Shown in pieces: positions 1 through 7,773 of a stretch of DNA of 33,263 nucleotides. Source of the stretch: an uncultured Lachnospiraceae bacterium (GTDB lineage: Bacteria; Bacillota; Clostridia; Lachnospirales; Lachnospiraceae); assembly GCA_947174185.1 (NCBI GenBank), contig CAMWHY010000018.1, positions 1-33,263 of the forward strand. The letters run 5' to 3'. How positions within the stretch are numbered: position 1 is the first letter of the stretch; each line of letters opens with the position of its first letter. A program made the position numbers and the translations under genes. The notes below the pieces were generated by a model that ran no database searches, was not told the DNA's origin, and saw nothing but the letters and a program-made list of their open reading frames with translations.

Positions 1-315
1 AACCGTGACCACTGCTCCATTTCCTTCTTCCTGAAGTCCATTCGGTGTCAGATACAGAAAATCATACCCATACTCCTTTGACGCCTCTGAAAAAAATTGC
101 CTTAACTCTGACTCCTCTGGCACCTGATCAAAGCCTATCCGATAGGTGCTGGTGGTACTGGCGTTCATAATAGAGGCGCTTAGAGCCATACTTCCGATAA
201 AAATCAGCGGATAAAGAATCAGCGGAACAACAATCATCATCAGGATGGTTTTCTTATCCCTGAGAATATCCGTCATTTCTTTTTTATATAATGCAGCAAT
301 AATCTTTTTATTCAT
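1..315 (-). CDS. natB: ABC-2 type permease, NatB-like (N-terminal part only)
   Basis: This is the first 105 codons of a membrane permease that runs off the left edge of the window. It begins MNKKIIAALYKKEMTDILRD, the typical start of NatB/ABC-2 exporter permeases, followed by one strongly hydrophobic segment at about residues 22-42 and then an extracytoplasmic-looking polar stretch. The start codon overlaps the end of the upstream ATPase gene by 8 bases, so the two are translationally coupled and form one exporter. NatAB of Bacillus exports sodium, but the substrate here cannot be told from sequence. The rest of the permease lies outside the window, so the remaining membrane segments cannot be checked. 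It was too short for the ORF track because it is open at the edge. Confidence 0.8.
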   Translation of the reverse strand, partial: MNKKIIAALYKKEMTDILRDKKTILMMIVVPLILYPLIFIGSMALSASIMNASTTSTYRIGFDQVPEESELRQFFSEASKEYGYDFLYLTPNGLQEEGNGAVVTV

Positions 316-1099
316 CCGCTTCGCCTCCCATCCCCTCAATCAAAGCCCGGAAGGTCTCGCGAAGATTTGTAGTATCCGTCTGCCGCATCAGCTGCTCTGG
401 TGTTCCTTCGGCAATGATCTTCCCCCGATAAAGCATCACAATCCTGTCGCAGAGATACTGAGCCTCCTCCATATAATGCGTGGAATAAATCACGGTTTTT
501 CCCCGTTCCCGTTCCTTCTTCATAAACTGTATGATTGATTCACTGCTGATAATATCAAGTCCCAGGGTCGGTTCATCAAAAATATAGATCTGCGGTTTAT
601 GGATCAGGCATCTGGCAATATTGGCACGCTGTGTCTGTCCGGTGGACAGACGCTCGATCCGGTTATCAATAAAGGATTCCATGTCAAGTACAGCGCAAAT
701 CTCCTTGATCCTGTCCTGCTGCTCCTCTTTTGGAATCCCGTAGATTTCTGCAATCGTGGAAAGCATCTCCCTTGTACTAAAACGGTGATACAGTTTTGTA
801 TTGCCGGACAGATAACCAACCATCGTTTTGATCCTGATCTGGTCTGTGATCTCCCCACCTTCCTGATCACTGATCACGACCTCTCCCTCCGTAGGCTTCA
901 TCAGATTACCGAGCATACGCAGCAGCGTGGTCTTACCGGCGCCATTGGGCCCTAATACCCCAAGGATCTCCCCGGCATCCGCCTGCATGGTCACATGATC
1001 CACTGCATAAAATTCGAAGGACATTTTTTTATTCACGGTCTTTTGTTTCTCATCCTTTACTTTCCTGAATTTTTTACTTAATCCTTCAGTTCTGATCAT
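308..1099 (-). CDS. natA: ABC transporter ATP-binding protein, NatA-like
   Basis: This is the cytoplasmic ATPase of an ABC exporter, 263 residues, complete. The Walker A loop GPNGAGKTT lies near residue 51, the ABC signature RLSTGQTQR near 145-153, and Walker B IYIFDEPTLGLD near 170, followed by the H-loop STHYMEEA. The overall layout matches the NatA (sodium efflux) branch of ABC-2 ATPases. An unusual basic insert (KVKDEKQKTVNKK) follows the first strand. A GAGGAG ribosome site precedes the ATG. The gene lies about 50 bases after trmD on the same strand and overlaps the natB-like permease by 8 bases. No terminator is visible after trmD, so it may be cotranscribed with the ribosome-maturation operon. 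Assignment to ABC exporters is firm; the NatA name is by resemblance. Confidence 0.85.
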   Translation of the reverse strand: MIRTEGLSKKFRKVKDEKQKTVNKKMSFEFYAVDHVTMQADAGEILGVLGPNGAGKTTLLRMLGNLMKPTEGEVVISDQEGGEITDQIRIKTMVGYLSGNTKLYHRFSTREMLSTIAEIYGIPKEEQQDRIKEICAVLDMESFIDNRIERLSTGQTQRANIARCLIHKPQIYIFDEPTLGLDIISSESIIQFMKKERERGKTVIYSTHYMEEAQYLCDRIVMLYRGKIIAEGTPEQLMRQTDTTNLRETFRALIEGMGGEADE

Positions 1100-1151
1100 A
1101 CCGCTCCTCTTCTTTCATAATCTTCTTTAAGTAATCTTCTTATGCCTTCCG

Positions 1152-1853
1152 TTATTTTTCACTGCCATACTTCTTAATATAAAGATCCGGACGGCGTTGC
1201 CTGGTGCGCTCTATGGACTGCTCCAGACGCCATTTTTCAATATTCGCATGATGACCGCTCAGCAGTACCTCGGGTACCCGCCTTCCCATCCATTCCTCCG
1301 GACGGGTATATTGGGGATACTCTAACAGTCCGTCGTAAAACGACTCTGTTGTGGCAGATTCCTCATTGTTTAGCACTCCAGGCACCAGACGCGCTACCGC
1401 ATCCATCATGACCAATGCCGGCAGCTCTCCGCCGGTCAGGACATAGTCTCCGATCGAATAGTAATCCGTAACGATCTCCTCCAATACCCGCTCGTCAATT
1501 CCCTCATAGTGTCCGCACAAAAAGATCAGTTGATTTTCTGCTGCCAGTTCGGCTGCCGCCTGCTGATGAAACGGTTTCCCCTGAGGGGTAACGTAGATAA
1601 CCTTCGCTGTCTGCCCGTTCATTTTCCCTTTGACTGCCTGATAGGCGTCATAGACTGGCTGAGCCTGCATCAACATCCCTGCTCCACCGCCATAAGTATA
1701 ATCATCCACGCGGCCATGTTTATTGTTCGTATAATCCCTGATGTTAATGGTTTCCAGCTCGAGTATTCCATTTTCCATGGCCCGTTTGATGATACTGGTG
1801 TTCATAGCCTGTTCGATCATCTCCGGAAATAATGTCATACAATAATATTTCAT
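1152..1853 (-). CDS. trmD: tRNA (guanine-N1-)-methyltransferase TrmD
   Basis: TrmD methylates G37 of tRNAs with G36, using S-adenosylmethionine, to prevent +1 frameshifts. The SPOUT-fold trefoil-knot motifs are all present: YGGGAGM near residue 55, GHYEGIDERV near 112, SIGDYVLTGGELPA near 131, then LEYPQYTRP and VLLSGHH. At about 233 residues the length is normal. The ORF track opens with a TTG at 1865 (MDTFMKYY...). I prefer the ATG at 1853 because homologues begin directly before the TLFPEM strand, but neither start has a strong ribosome site. It lies 22 bases after rimM. In many Firmicutes rplS follows trmD; here a NatAB-like exporter follows. Confidence 0.95.
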   Translation of the reverse strand: MKYYCMTLFPEMIEQAMNTSIIKRAMENGILELETINIRDYTNNKHGRVDDYTYGGGAGMLMQAQPVYDAYQAVKGKMNGQTAKVIYVTPQGKPFHQQAAAELAAENQLIFLCGHYEGIDERVLEEIVTDYYSIGDYVLTGGELPALVMMDAVARLVPGVLNNEESATTESFYDGLLEYPQYTRPEEWMGRRVPEVLLSGHHANIEKWRLEQSIERTRQRRPDLYIKKYGSEK

Positions 1854-1875
1854 AAAGGTATCCAAATCTTTCTTC

Positions 1876-2394
1876 TCACATTAAACCATCCATCACATGC
1901 ACCTGCACATACCCCGCTTCGATATCCACCCGCAGCACGCATTGCCTGATGGCGGGCAAAAGCAATTCTTTTCCATCATTCATAAGAATCTGATAAACAT
2001 CGTTCGCCCCTGTCTGCAACACATCTTTCAGAGTTCCAATCTCCCGATCGTCCTCATCTATGATTTTCAGACCAATCAGATCCGAAATATAATATTCATC
2101 CTTCTTCAAAGGAGAGGCATATTCCCGGCTCACATAAAGCTCTTTTTTTCTTAACCGTTCTACCTCATCCCTGTCATTAAATTCTTTAAATTTGATCAAC
2201 AGCAAATTTTTCTGATGCCTTACGGACTCCGGATGAACGATCCTTTTTTCTTTGCCGTCATCCAAAATGATCTCTTTGATCTTTTTGATACGTTCCGGTT
2301 CATCCGTCGTAGGAAATACCTTCACTTCCCCACGTACTCCATGAGGCTCTGTGATCACGCCGATACGGAATATGTCTTCCAAATGATTTACCAT
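1876..2394 (-). CDS. rimM: Ribosome maturation factor RimM
   Basis: RimM assists late maturation of the 30S subunit (16S rRNA head, binding S19). The protein has the RimM N-terminal beta-barrel starting IFRIGVITEPHGVRGEVKV and a C-terminal PRC-barrel (EYYISDLIGLKIIDEDDREIG... ANDVYQI). From the ATG at 2394 it is 172 residues, the family norm. The ORF track extends it to 2556, but the extra 54 residues are encoded by a cluster of palindromes and look unlike any RimM, so they are almost certainly not translated. An ATG at 2415, preceded by GGAAAGG, is an alternative start. The stop is 10-22 bases ahead of trmD. Confidence 0.93.
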   Translation of the reverse strand: MVNHLEDIFRIGVITEPHGVRGEVKVFPTTDEPERIKKIKEIILDDGKEKRIVHPESVRHQKNLLLIKFKEFNDRDEVERLRKKELYVSREYASPLKKDEYYISDLIGLKIIDEDDREIGTLKDVLQTGANDVYQILMNDGKELLLPAIRQCVLRVDIEAGYVQVHVMDGLM

Positions 2395-2426
2395 GCCTTT
2401 CACGCTAATAACCATGCCTTTCCATA

Positions 2427-2557
2427 GCCTGTGAATTTGGGCCGCAGGCACAAATTTACAAAACGAATTAATTCGTTTTTGAAAAACTCTTTGATTTTTC
2501 AATCTAAAGGCGCAAGCCAAACAGCTTGCGCCACCAAAATGCAGCCGACGCTGCATT
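2427..2557. repeat. Cluster of five palindromes between khpA and rimM
   Basis: In about 130 bases there are, by plus-strand coordinate: GTGAATTTG/CAAATTTAC (2431-2459, one G-T pair) with an alternative GCCTG/CAGGC pairing (2427-2449); the 20-base perfect palindrome AAAACGAATTAATTCGTTTT (2460-2479); TTGAAAAA/TTTTTCAA (2479-2502); GGCGCAAGC/GCTTGCGCC with a 6-base loop (2509-2532); and AATGCAGC/GCTGCATT with a 4-base loop (2538-2557). The other gaps in this operon are about 35-50 bases or less. The region could be a REP/MITE-like repeat inserted in the operon, or a set of RNA processing or attenuation structures. No other copy was noticed in this window. Confidence 0.75.
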
Positions 2558-2561
2558 CATC

Positions 2562-2792
2562 TTATTCAACGATTTCAACATCTACATAAACATCTTCCTG
2601 CATAGATGCAGCCTTAATTACGGTACGAATTGCTTTTGCAATCCTTCCCTGTTTGCCAATCACCTTTCCCATATCAGTAGGGGCAACATGAAGTTCTATC
2701 GTTGTATGTTTTCCATTTGTCTTTTCCGTGACCACAACCTCATCCGGCTTTTCTACCAGCGCTTTTGCAATCACTTCAACCAATTCTTTCAT
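2562..2792 (-). CDS. khpA: KH-domain RNA-binding protein KhpA (YlqC)
   Basis: A 76-residue single KH domain protein of the KhpA/YlqC family, which binds RNA with partner KhpB and affects cell division and elongation in several Firmicutes. The GXXG loop is visible as IGKQGR near residues 46-51, within MGKVIGKQGRIAKAIRTVIK. The ATG at 2792 has a strong AGGAGGTGG ribosome site. It lies 36 bases after rpsP, the usual place. Its stop codon is followed at once by the palindrome cluster before rimM. Confidence 0.93.
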   Translation of the reverse strand: MKELVEVIAKALVEKPDEVVVTEKTNGKHTTIELHVAPTDMGKVIGKQGRIAKAIRTVIKAASMQEDVYVDVEIVE

Positions 2793-2828
2793 AAGCCACC
2801 TCCTATCAAAAGTCTGTCCAAAACAAGG

Positions 2829-3074
2829 TTACTTCTCAATGCCTGCAAGCTTGAAAATCTTATTGACAACTTCTGTAGGCTGGGCGCCGTTATTCAGCCA
2901 CTGCTTTGCCTTCTCAGCATCTACCTTGTATGTGCTGGGATCTGTGTTGGGATCATAGGTTCCGATCTCATCGATAAATTTACCGTCTCTTGGTGATCTG
3001 GAATCTGCAACAATGATCCTGTAGATCGGATTTCTCTTTTTTCCCATTCTTGTAAGTCTGATTTTTACTGCCAT
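2829..3074 (-). CDS. rpsP: 30S ribosomal protein S16
   Basis: S16 is a primary assembly protein of the small ribosomal subunit. The sequence begins [20 protein letters not shown] and contains the conserved [20 protein letters not shown] stretch; length 81 residues is normal. The ORF track starts at a TTG (3089) that is inside the ribosome binding site itself (GGAGGAAAG), so the true start is the ATG at 3074, six bases after that site. It lies 36 bases after ffh and 36 before khpA, in one operon. Confidence 0.97.
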   Translation of the reverse strand: MAVKIRLTRMGKKRNPIYRIIVADSRSPRDGKFIDEIGTYDPNTDPSTYKVDAEKAKQWLNNGAQPTEVVNKIFKLAGIEK

Positions 3075-3110
3075 TTTTCTTTCCTCCAAAAAATATTTAA
3101 TATTGTTTAT

Positions 3111-4463
3111 TTAAAAGGGAAACCGCATTTTGCGTCCTTTCCTTCCTCCCATACCGCCGAACATCCCCGGCATCTGTTTCATCATCTTCTGCGACTGTTC
3201 AAACTGCTTGATGAAACGGTTTACTACCGAAATATCCACACCGGCGCCCCTTGCGATTCTGTGCTTTCTGCTTGGATTTAAAAGCTTCGGATTAGACCGT
3301 TCCTGTGGCGTCATGGAATATACGATCGCCTCGATCTGTGCCAGCTGCTTTTCATCTATCATAGATTCGATATCGCCTAACTGGTTGCCACCCGGCATCA
3401 TCTTGAGGATATTTGCAAATCCTCCAAGATTCCGCATCTGCTTCATGGATTCCAGATAATCATTAAAGTCCAGCTTGCCTTTCTTGAGCCTGCCCGCCAT
3501 TTCACGTTCTTTATCGGCATCCATATCGACATTGGCCTGCACTTTATCGATCAGAGTCAGCACATCGCCCATTCCAAGGATCCTGCCTGCCATACGATCC
3601 GGATAAAACTGCTCAAGATCAGACAGCTTCTCGCCCATACCAACATATAAGATGGGCTTTCCTGTCACCGCCTTAACAGACAGGGCAGCACCGCCTCTGG
3701 TATCACCGTCCATTTTGGATAATACGATACCGGTTACTCCGATCTTCTCATCAAATTCCTTCGCAACATTCACCGCATCCTGTCCGGTCATGGCGTCAAC
3801 TACGAGAAGCGTCTGATGAACTTCCACTGCCTTCTTGATCTTTTGCAGCTCCTCCATCATCCCTTCATCAATATGAAGTCTGCCGGCAGTATCTAAAATA
3901 ACCACATTGTGTCCATTCTTTTCCGCATGGGCAAGGGCATCCTTCGCAATCTCCACCGGATTATGATCCGTACCCATGGAAAAAACATCCACTTCCTGTT
4001 TTTTTCCATTGACGATCAGCTGTTCTACAGCCGCCGGACGATAGACGTCACAGGCCGCCAAAAGCGGCTTCTTGCCCTTTAATTTCATCTTTCCGGCAAT
4101 CTTCGCTGTCGTCGTTGTCTTACCTGCACCCTGAAGGCCGCACATCATGATCACGGTGATTGCTTTTCCTGGCTGAAATACCAGTTCTGTGGTCTCAGAA
4201 CCCATCAGCGTGGTCATCTCTTCATTTACGATCTTGATCACCATCTGCCCGGGATTTAATCCATTCAAAATATCCTCTCCTACGGCACGCTCCTCCACTG
4301 ATTTTACAAACTGCTTAACGACTTTAAAATTAACGTCAGCCTCCAAAAGCGCCATCTTGACTTCCTTCATTGCAGACTTTACGTCCGCTTCCGTCAGCCG
4401 CCCTTTGCTCCGCAGATTCTTAAATACATTCTGAAGTTTTTCGCTTAAACTTTCAAATGCCAT
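3111..4463 (-). CDS. ffh: Signal recognition particle protein Ffh (SRP54)
   Basis: Ffh is the GTPase of the signal recognition particle; with 4.5S/scRNA it binds signal sequences at the ribosome and docks to FtsY. Domain order is N (about 1-90), G with P-loop GLQGAGKTTTT near 109, DTAGRLH near 191 and TKMDGD-type SKMDGDTRGG near 249, then the methionine-rich M domain (about 330-450), ending QMPGMFGGMGG... At 450 residues it is full length. It sits downstream of ylxM, its usual neighbour, with an 80-base gap. Its receptor gene ftsY is in the same window about 4.9 kb away rather than adjacent. Confidence 0.98.
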   Translation of the reverse strand: MAFESLSEKLQNVFKNLRSKGRLTEADVKSAMKEVKMALLEADVNFKVVKQFVKSVEERAVGEDILNGLNPGQMVIKIVNEEMTTLMGSETTELVFQPGKAITVIMMCGLQGAGKTTTTAKIAGKMKLKGKKPLLAACDVYRPAAVEQLIVNGKKQEVDVFSMGTDHNPVEIAKDALAHAEKNGHNVVILDTAGRLHIDEGMMEELQKIKKAVEVHQTLLVVDAMTGQDAVNVAKEFDEKIGVTGIVLSKMDGDTRGGAALSVKAVTGKPILYVGMGEKLSDLEQFYPDRMAGRILGMGDVLTLIDKVQANVDMDADKEREMAGRLKKGKLDFNDYLESMKQMRNLGGFANILKMMPGGNQLGDIESMIDEKQLAQIEAIVYSMTPQERSNPKLLNPSRKHRIARGAGVDISVVNRFIKQFEQSQKMMKQMPGMFGGMGGRKGRKMRFPF

Positions 4464-4543
4464 ATAAAACCCTGATCCTTTTCATCGCCACAATATCACT
4501 CACTTCACTATAAAAACATAATATTCATATCAAATTACAGGCT

Positions 4544-4897
4544 TCAATCCAAACCCTCATAAAGTTCATCAATAATCGCGTTGATTTCCCGTTTATGTTC
4601 TTTATCAGCGCTTTCGCATTCCATAAGGCTATTGACCAGTTCTTTTAACTTCGCGATCTTTTTCTTATTATCAGCGAACCGCTTTACCAGATGCAGCTTT
4701 TCTTCGTAATCAGCCAGAGTCTTGTCACAACGCTTGATCAGGTCATGTACACCCTGCCTGCTGATCCCTTTCTCTGCCGCGATCTCGCCCAGAGAAAGAT
4801 TGTTATAAACCGCCGCCTCATAGATTTCCTGCTGATGCTTTGTCAAGAGCGGACCATAAAAATCATATAATATTCCCTGTTCGATGATCCGTTCCAT
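4544..4897 (-). CDS. ylxM: YlxM-family SRP-associated HTH protein
   Basis: YlxM (UPF0122) is a small helix-turn-helix protein encoded next to ffh; in streptococci it modulates SRP GTPase activity. The 117-residue protein from the ATG at 4897 begins MERIIEQGILYDFYGPLLTK and shows the sigma-region-4-like HTH (LSLGEIAAEKGISRQGVHDLIKR, about residues 33-55), then a coiled C-terminal part. The ORF track extends upstream to 5011, but that extension covers the promoter and palindrome, so it is not coding. GGGAG lies 11 bases before the ATG. It is the first gene of the ffh-rpsP-khpA-rimM-trmD operon. Confidence 0.92.
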   Translation of the reverse strand: MERIIEQGILYDFYGPLLTKHQQEIYEAAVYNNLSLGEIAAEKGISRQGVHDLIKRCDKTLADYEEKLHLVKRFADNKKKIAKLKELVNSLMECESADKEHKREINAIIDELYEGLD

Positions 4898-4942
4898 GTT
4901 CCAAACCGCTCCCAACAAATAGAAACTTTCAGCACTTTGTCT

Positions 4943-4971
4943 ATCATACACAAAAGAAAACAGACTGTCAA
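4943..4971 (-). promoter_or_regulatory. Strong sigma-A promoter of the ylxM-ffh-rpsP operon
   Basis: On the minus strand a perfect -35 box TTGACA (4966-4971) is followed by a 17-base spacer and TATGAT (4943-4948). The predicted transcription start is near 4936, giving a leader of about 40 bases before the ylxM ATG at 4897. The -35 box is inside one arm of the palindrome at 4961-4992. Confidence 0.85.
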
Positions 4972-4992
4972 GTATTTTTTCTTGACAGTCTG
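4961..4992 (-). terminator. Perfect 12-bp palindrome: terminator overlapping the ylxM promoter
   Basis: CAGACTGTCAAG and CTTGACAGTCTG pair perfectly across an 8-base loop. On the minus strand the stem is followed by TTTTCTTTTG, a usable intrinsic terminator for the gene ending at 5068. The downstream arm also carries the TTGACA of the ylxM promoter, so transcript end and new start are interlocked. A second inverted repeat, GTGCAG/CTGCAC, lies just upstream at about 4995-5016. Confidence 0.7.
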
Positions 4993-5067
4993 CGGTGCAG
5001 CAAAAACCCACTGCACTGTCCCTTTCCTCATAATATAGTTCCTTTAGAAATTGACATTATGAACCTT

Positions 5068-5541
5068 TCAATCAAAGCATTGTTTTTTATAATATATTTC
5101 ACCCCCCAAAGTAGCTACCATTAAATATTCTCCGGTATATTCTGAATTTTGAAGCCAAATAACCTGATCATAAAATATTTCAGGCCACCAATAGTCTATA
5201 AATGGAAATTTGATCGACGAAAACGCGACCAATTTATCTTCTACTGAGACCCATGCACCCTCTCCCTCTATGCCTAATCTATCGATTTCCTCTATTTCCT
5301 TTGGATCTCTTACCATGATGTAATAATTATCTCTGTAACATAATATCCGACTTCCATCCTCCTGACGTATGTAATAGCCTCCAAAATGGTCTCCTCGAAT
5401 GCAAAAAAGGATAAAGGTTATCGTACTGTATAATAAAATTACGATTCCAAAAAATATTCCCAAAAACTTCAGAAAATATTTACACGGCTTTGTCAAATAA
5501 AATTTTTTCATAATTAACTTTAGTCCCTTTTTGTTTTTCAT
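5068..5541 (-). CDS. Hypothetical membrane-anchored protein
   Basis: Family not recognised. The 157-residue ORF has a basic N-terminus, one clear membrane helix (FLKFLGIFFGIVILLYSTITFILFCI, about residues 24-49) and an extracytoplasmic region of about 105 residues rich in Tyr, Trp, Asp and Glu. There is no lipobox, and the helix is likely an uncleaved anchor. The track's ATG at 5541 has only a weak ribosome site; the internal ATG at 5511 (MKKFYLTKPCK) is an equally good start. The gene is more A+T-rich than its neighbours and sits in the accessory stretch between ftsY and ylxM. The terminator at 4961-4992 would end its transcript. Confidence 0.6.
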   Translation of the reverse strand: MKNKKGLKLIMKKFYLTKPCKYFLKFLGIFFGIVILLYSTITFILFCIRGDHFGGYYIRQEDGSRILCYRDNYYIMVRDPKEIEEIDRLGIEGEGAWVSVEDKLVAFSSIKFPFIDYWWPEIFYDQVIWLQNSEYTGEYLMVATLGGEIYYKKQCFD

Positions 5542-5641
5542 TTAACCAAATATATTATTACTTCCTGCAGAAGGATTAATAATTATATCTGATTCTTTTG
5601 TAAACATTACCGTCCCGTTATTTTACCAATAGTCCAAAAGT

Positions 5642-6649
5642 CTATGACAATTTTCCACTGCACCAGTCTTCCCTTATTTTTTTCTCATCAAATTCAGGAG
5701 CATATACTGCTGCTTTTTCACACAATACACGTATCACATCTTCCGGTTCCTCAAGCGCTTCCGCTATGTCTGCTTCTGTGTTTCCTTTGGCAAGCTTCTT
5801 GCAGACAAGAAGAAATAATTTTAGCTCGATACCCTGTCTGATTCCCTCTTCCCGCTCGCTTCTCATATGCTTCTCTTCATCATATTCAAATATGCTCACT
5901 GCTATCGCCTCCGCTCGGTTCCTAATTAGGAAGTCTGCCAGAATATCATTCCTGATGCAATAGTCCACTGCCTTTTCTACCGCTTCTTCATAAGTCATCA
6001 TACTGGCAAACCGTCTTACCTGATCAACATACTGTGCATATTCTTCTAATAAACGGCACGCTTTCATTAACTCTTGATTATATCCCCAATTGATGTTATA
6101 TACTGTCACCAACAGTTCAAGTTCAGGCTGTTCCTGTTTCTTTAAAAACGCATCCGATAACCGTAAAACCTGCTTCACCGGCTGAGGATCAGTTCCATTA
6201 TAGAAAACCACAAACCTTGGGGACGGCAGTCTGACCAGTTTCTGCCCATATAGGTTTTCGTCCTTTGTCAGTCTCTGCAGTATCGTTGTGACATAGGTCA
6301 GATCCCTCAGCGGCATGTTGGGATTCACTGTTGACTGGTGTTCATAAAGCATCAGTTCAAAACCGAATACAAAGGAAACGTCATTTTTATAATTCATGTA
6401 TATCGCATTTTCCAATGTCGTGATCTCAAGGTTGTCCACTTCCGTATAAGCCGTTCCATTTACTGCATTGTAAAGGCTCAGAAGATTTTCCCTGTGGTTG
6501 AAAATCATACGGAACACGGTATCTTTATAGCGCCGGCGTGCTTTCGGCTTCTCTACCGTATTCTGTTTTTCTGCCGCTCTCCGCTTCGATGATTCCTTCT
6601 GCTTTACGCTTTTTGCCGCCTTTACCATTACTTTTCGTTTTTTGTTCAT
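5642..6649 (-). CDS. Rpn-family PD-(D/E)XK nuclease / putative transposase
   Basis: The 335-residue protein resembles the Rpn/PD-(D/E)XK family, whose E. coli members are DNA endonucleases that promote recombination. The order is: a very basic N-terminal tail (about 1-41), the family opening KDTVFRMIFNHRENLLSLYNAVNG (about 42-65), then DVSFVFGFELMLYEHQST, where D90, E103 and Q105 are the likely catalytic residues, NPNMPLRDLTY, and a helical C-terminus with the EGIRQGIELK segment common in the family. It appears intact, with no frameshift. A strong AGGAGGAC site lies six bases before the ATG. It is a single gene with its own candidate promoter. No transposon ends were found, so mobility is not implied. 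Confidence 0.8.
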   Translation of the reverse strand: MNKKRKVMVKAAKSVKQKESSKRRAAEKQNTVEKPKARRRYKDTVFRMIFNHRENLLSLYNAVNGTAYTEVDNLEITTLENAIYMNYKNDVSFVFGFELMLYEHQSTVNPNMPLRDLTYVTTILQRLTKDENLYGQKLVRLPSPRFVVFYNGTDPQPVKQVLRLSDAFLKKQEQPELELLVTVYNINWGYNQELMKACRLLEEYAQYVDQVRRFASMMTYEEAVEKAVDYCIRNDILADFLIRNRAEAIAVSIFEYDEEKHMRSEREEGIRQGIELKLFLLVCKKLAKGNTEADIAEALEEPEDVIRVLCEKAAVYAPEFDEKKIREDWCSGKLS

Positions 6650-6788
6650 TTTTTGTCCTCCTGTATTGCAGAAGAACTTTTTTCAGAATCTCCTGCTTAT
6701 TTAAATAGTGAAAGTGAATAAAAGCATGGATTTTCTGAAAATAGAATTAGATAAAAGATTTGTTTAATAGAAAAATATGCTTTGAATT

Positions 6789-6817
6789 ATGGTAGCATGG
6801 AATGTGTGGAATTGCAA
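6789..6817 (-). promoter_or_regulatory. Candidate promoter of the Rpn-family gene
   Basis: On the minus strand TTGCAA (6812-6817), a 17-base spacer, then TACCAT (6789-6794). It would give an A+T-rich leader of about 130 bases before the ATG at 6649. The -10 match is moderate. The rest of the 6650-6879 gap shows no other gene or strong hairpin. Confidence 0.5.
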
Positions 6818-6879
6818 ATAGAATTTTCTAATTGTTTATCATTAAATAGCGAGCAAAATAAGACCGGAAAGGTATTAAT

Positions 6880-7773
6880 TTATATCTGCTTCCTGTAATA
6901 ATCCTTATACCCTTCCCCATAAATCTCAGACGCGCTGGCGATGATCAAAAAAGCATGGCTGTCAATATCCTTTATGATTGCCACTGCATTCGGCGCCTGC
7001 CGTTTGCGCATGATACAAAGCATAATCTTCTTATCTCTTCCGGTATACGCCCCCTGTCCATGCAGATACGTAACCCCTCGTTGCAGTTCCTGCATAAATG
7101 CGCCTGCGATTGTTTCCGCCTCATCAGAAATTACAAAAATCATTCTTGCCTCTTCGCTTCCATACAACACCAGATCCAGTACCCTTGAAGTCACAAATAC
7201 TGTCAATGCTGCAAATAGAACTGTATCCACAGACCCGAAAACAAACAGGGACAGGAAAACGATGATGCTGTCAATGATAAAAAAGAATGCCCCCGTCTTT
7301 AAAAACGGATAACGATTTCTTAAAAGCTTGATCACAATATCCGTACCACCAGTTGTCGCTCCCAGCCGCAGGATCATCCCGATAGCCACAGCATTGATCG
7401 CGCCTCCCGCCACAGCCGCAAGAAACGGTTCTCTTGTCCATGCCCCGCTGATTTCAAATAAATTGGTAAAAAAGGAAATCCATACAAGAGTATATATTGT
7501 GGATGCAGTAAATTTAAATCCAAATTTCCAGATACTCAACGCCATAATCGGAATATTAAACAAAAAGATCAGCGTACCCGTGTCAATGCCTACCAACCGG
7601 TTGACCAGGATCGCAATTCCCGTGACACCACCCGGCGCAAGATTATTCGGATCAAGGAAGCAGCTAACGCCAAAAGCATAAACAGCAGCAAAAAGGATTA
7701 GCAATAAACCTCTCCCGACCAAAGTCCTGATCAATGATTTTGTTTTTTGCTTCACTGAAAAATCTGCCTTCAT
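6880..7773 (-). CDS. YitT-family membrane protein (DUF161/DUF2179)
   Basis: The 297-residue integral membrane protein has five to six hydrophobic helices in the first two thirds, including GRGLLLILFAAVYAFGVSCF and a conserved DPNNLAPGGVTGIAILV loop, and a soluble C-terminal DUF2179 domain (ARMIFVISDEAETIAGAFM... RGVTYLHGQGAYTG). That order defines the YitT family, whose transport substrate is not established. AGGAT lies 11 bases before the ATG but can pair with ATCCT just before the start codon, which may weaken initiation. It lies between ilvA and the Rpn gene, downstream of the tandem hairpin array, and may share the ilvA transcript. Confidence 0.88.
   Translation of the reverse strand: MKADFSVKQKTKSLIRTLVGRGLLLILFAAVYAFGVSCFLDPNNLAPGGVTGIAILVNRLVGIDTGTLIFLFNIPIMALSIWKFGFKFTASTIYTLVWISFFTNLFEISGAWTREPFLAAVAGGAINAVAIGMILRLGATTGGTDIVIKLLRNRYPFLKTGAFFFIIDSIIVFLSLFVFGSVDTVLFAALTVFVTSRVLDLVLYGSEEARMIFVISDEAETIAGAFMQELQRGVTYLHGQGAYTGRDKKIMLCIMRKRQAPNAVAIIKDIDSHAFLIIASASEIYGEGYKDYYRKQI

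Noticed and set aside
2395-2556. Extension of rimM to the ORF-track start at 2556
   Set aside because: The added residues are encoded by palindromes, resemble no RimM and push the protein beyond the usual ~170 residues.
4843-5031. 62-residue minus-strand ORF upstream of ylxM
   Set aside because: It has a fair ribosome site but covers the ylxM promoter and palindrome, overlaps ylxM in another frame and looks like no protein.
5628-5641. 14-base match AATAGTCCAAAAGT also found at 33004-33017
   Set aside because: A match of this length is expected by chance once or more in a window this size, and only one copy lies in a hairpin.
5642-6649. Rpn gene as part of an insertion sequence
   Set aside because: No terminal inverted repeats or target duplications were found around it; the family includes stable chromosomal nucleases.
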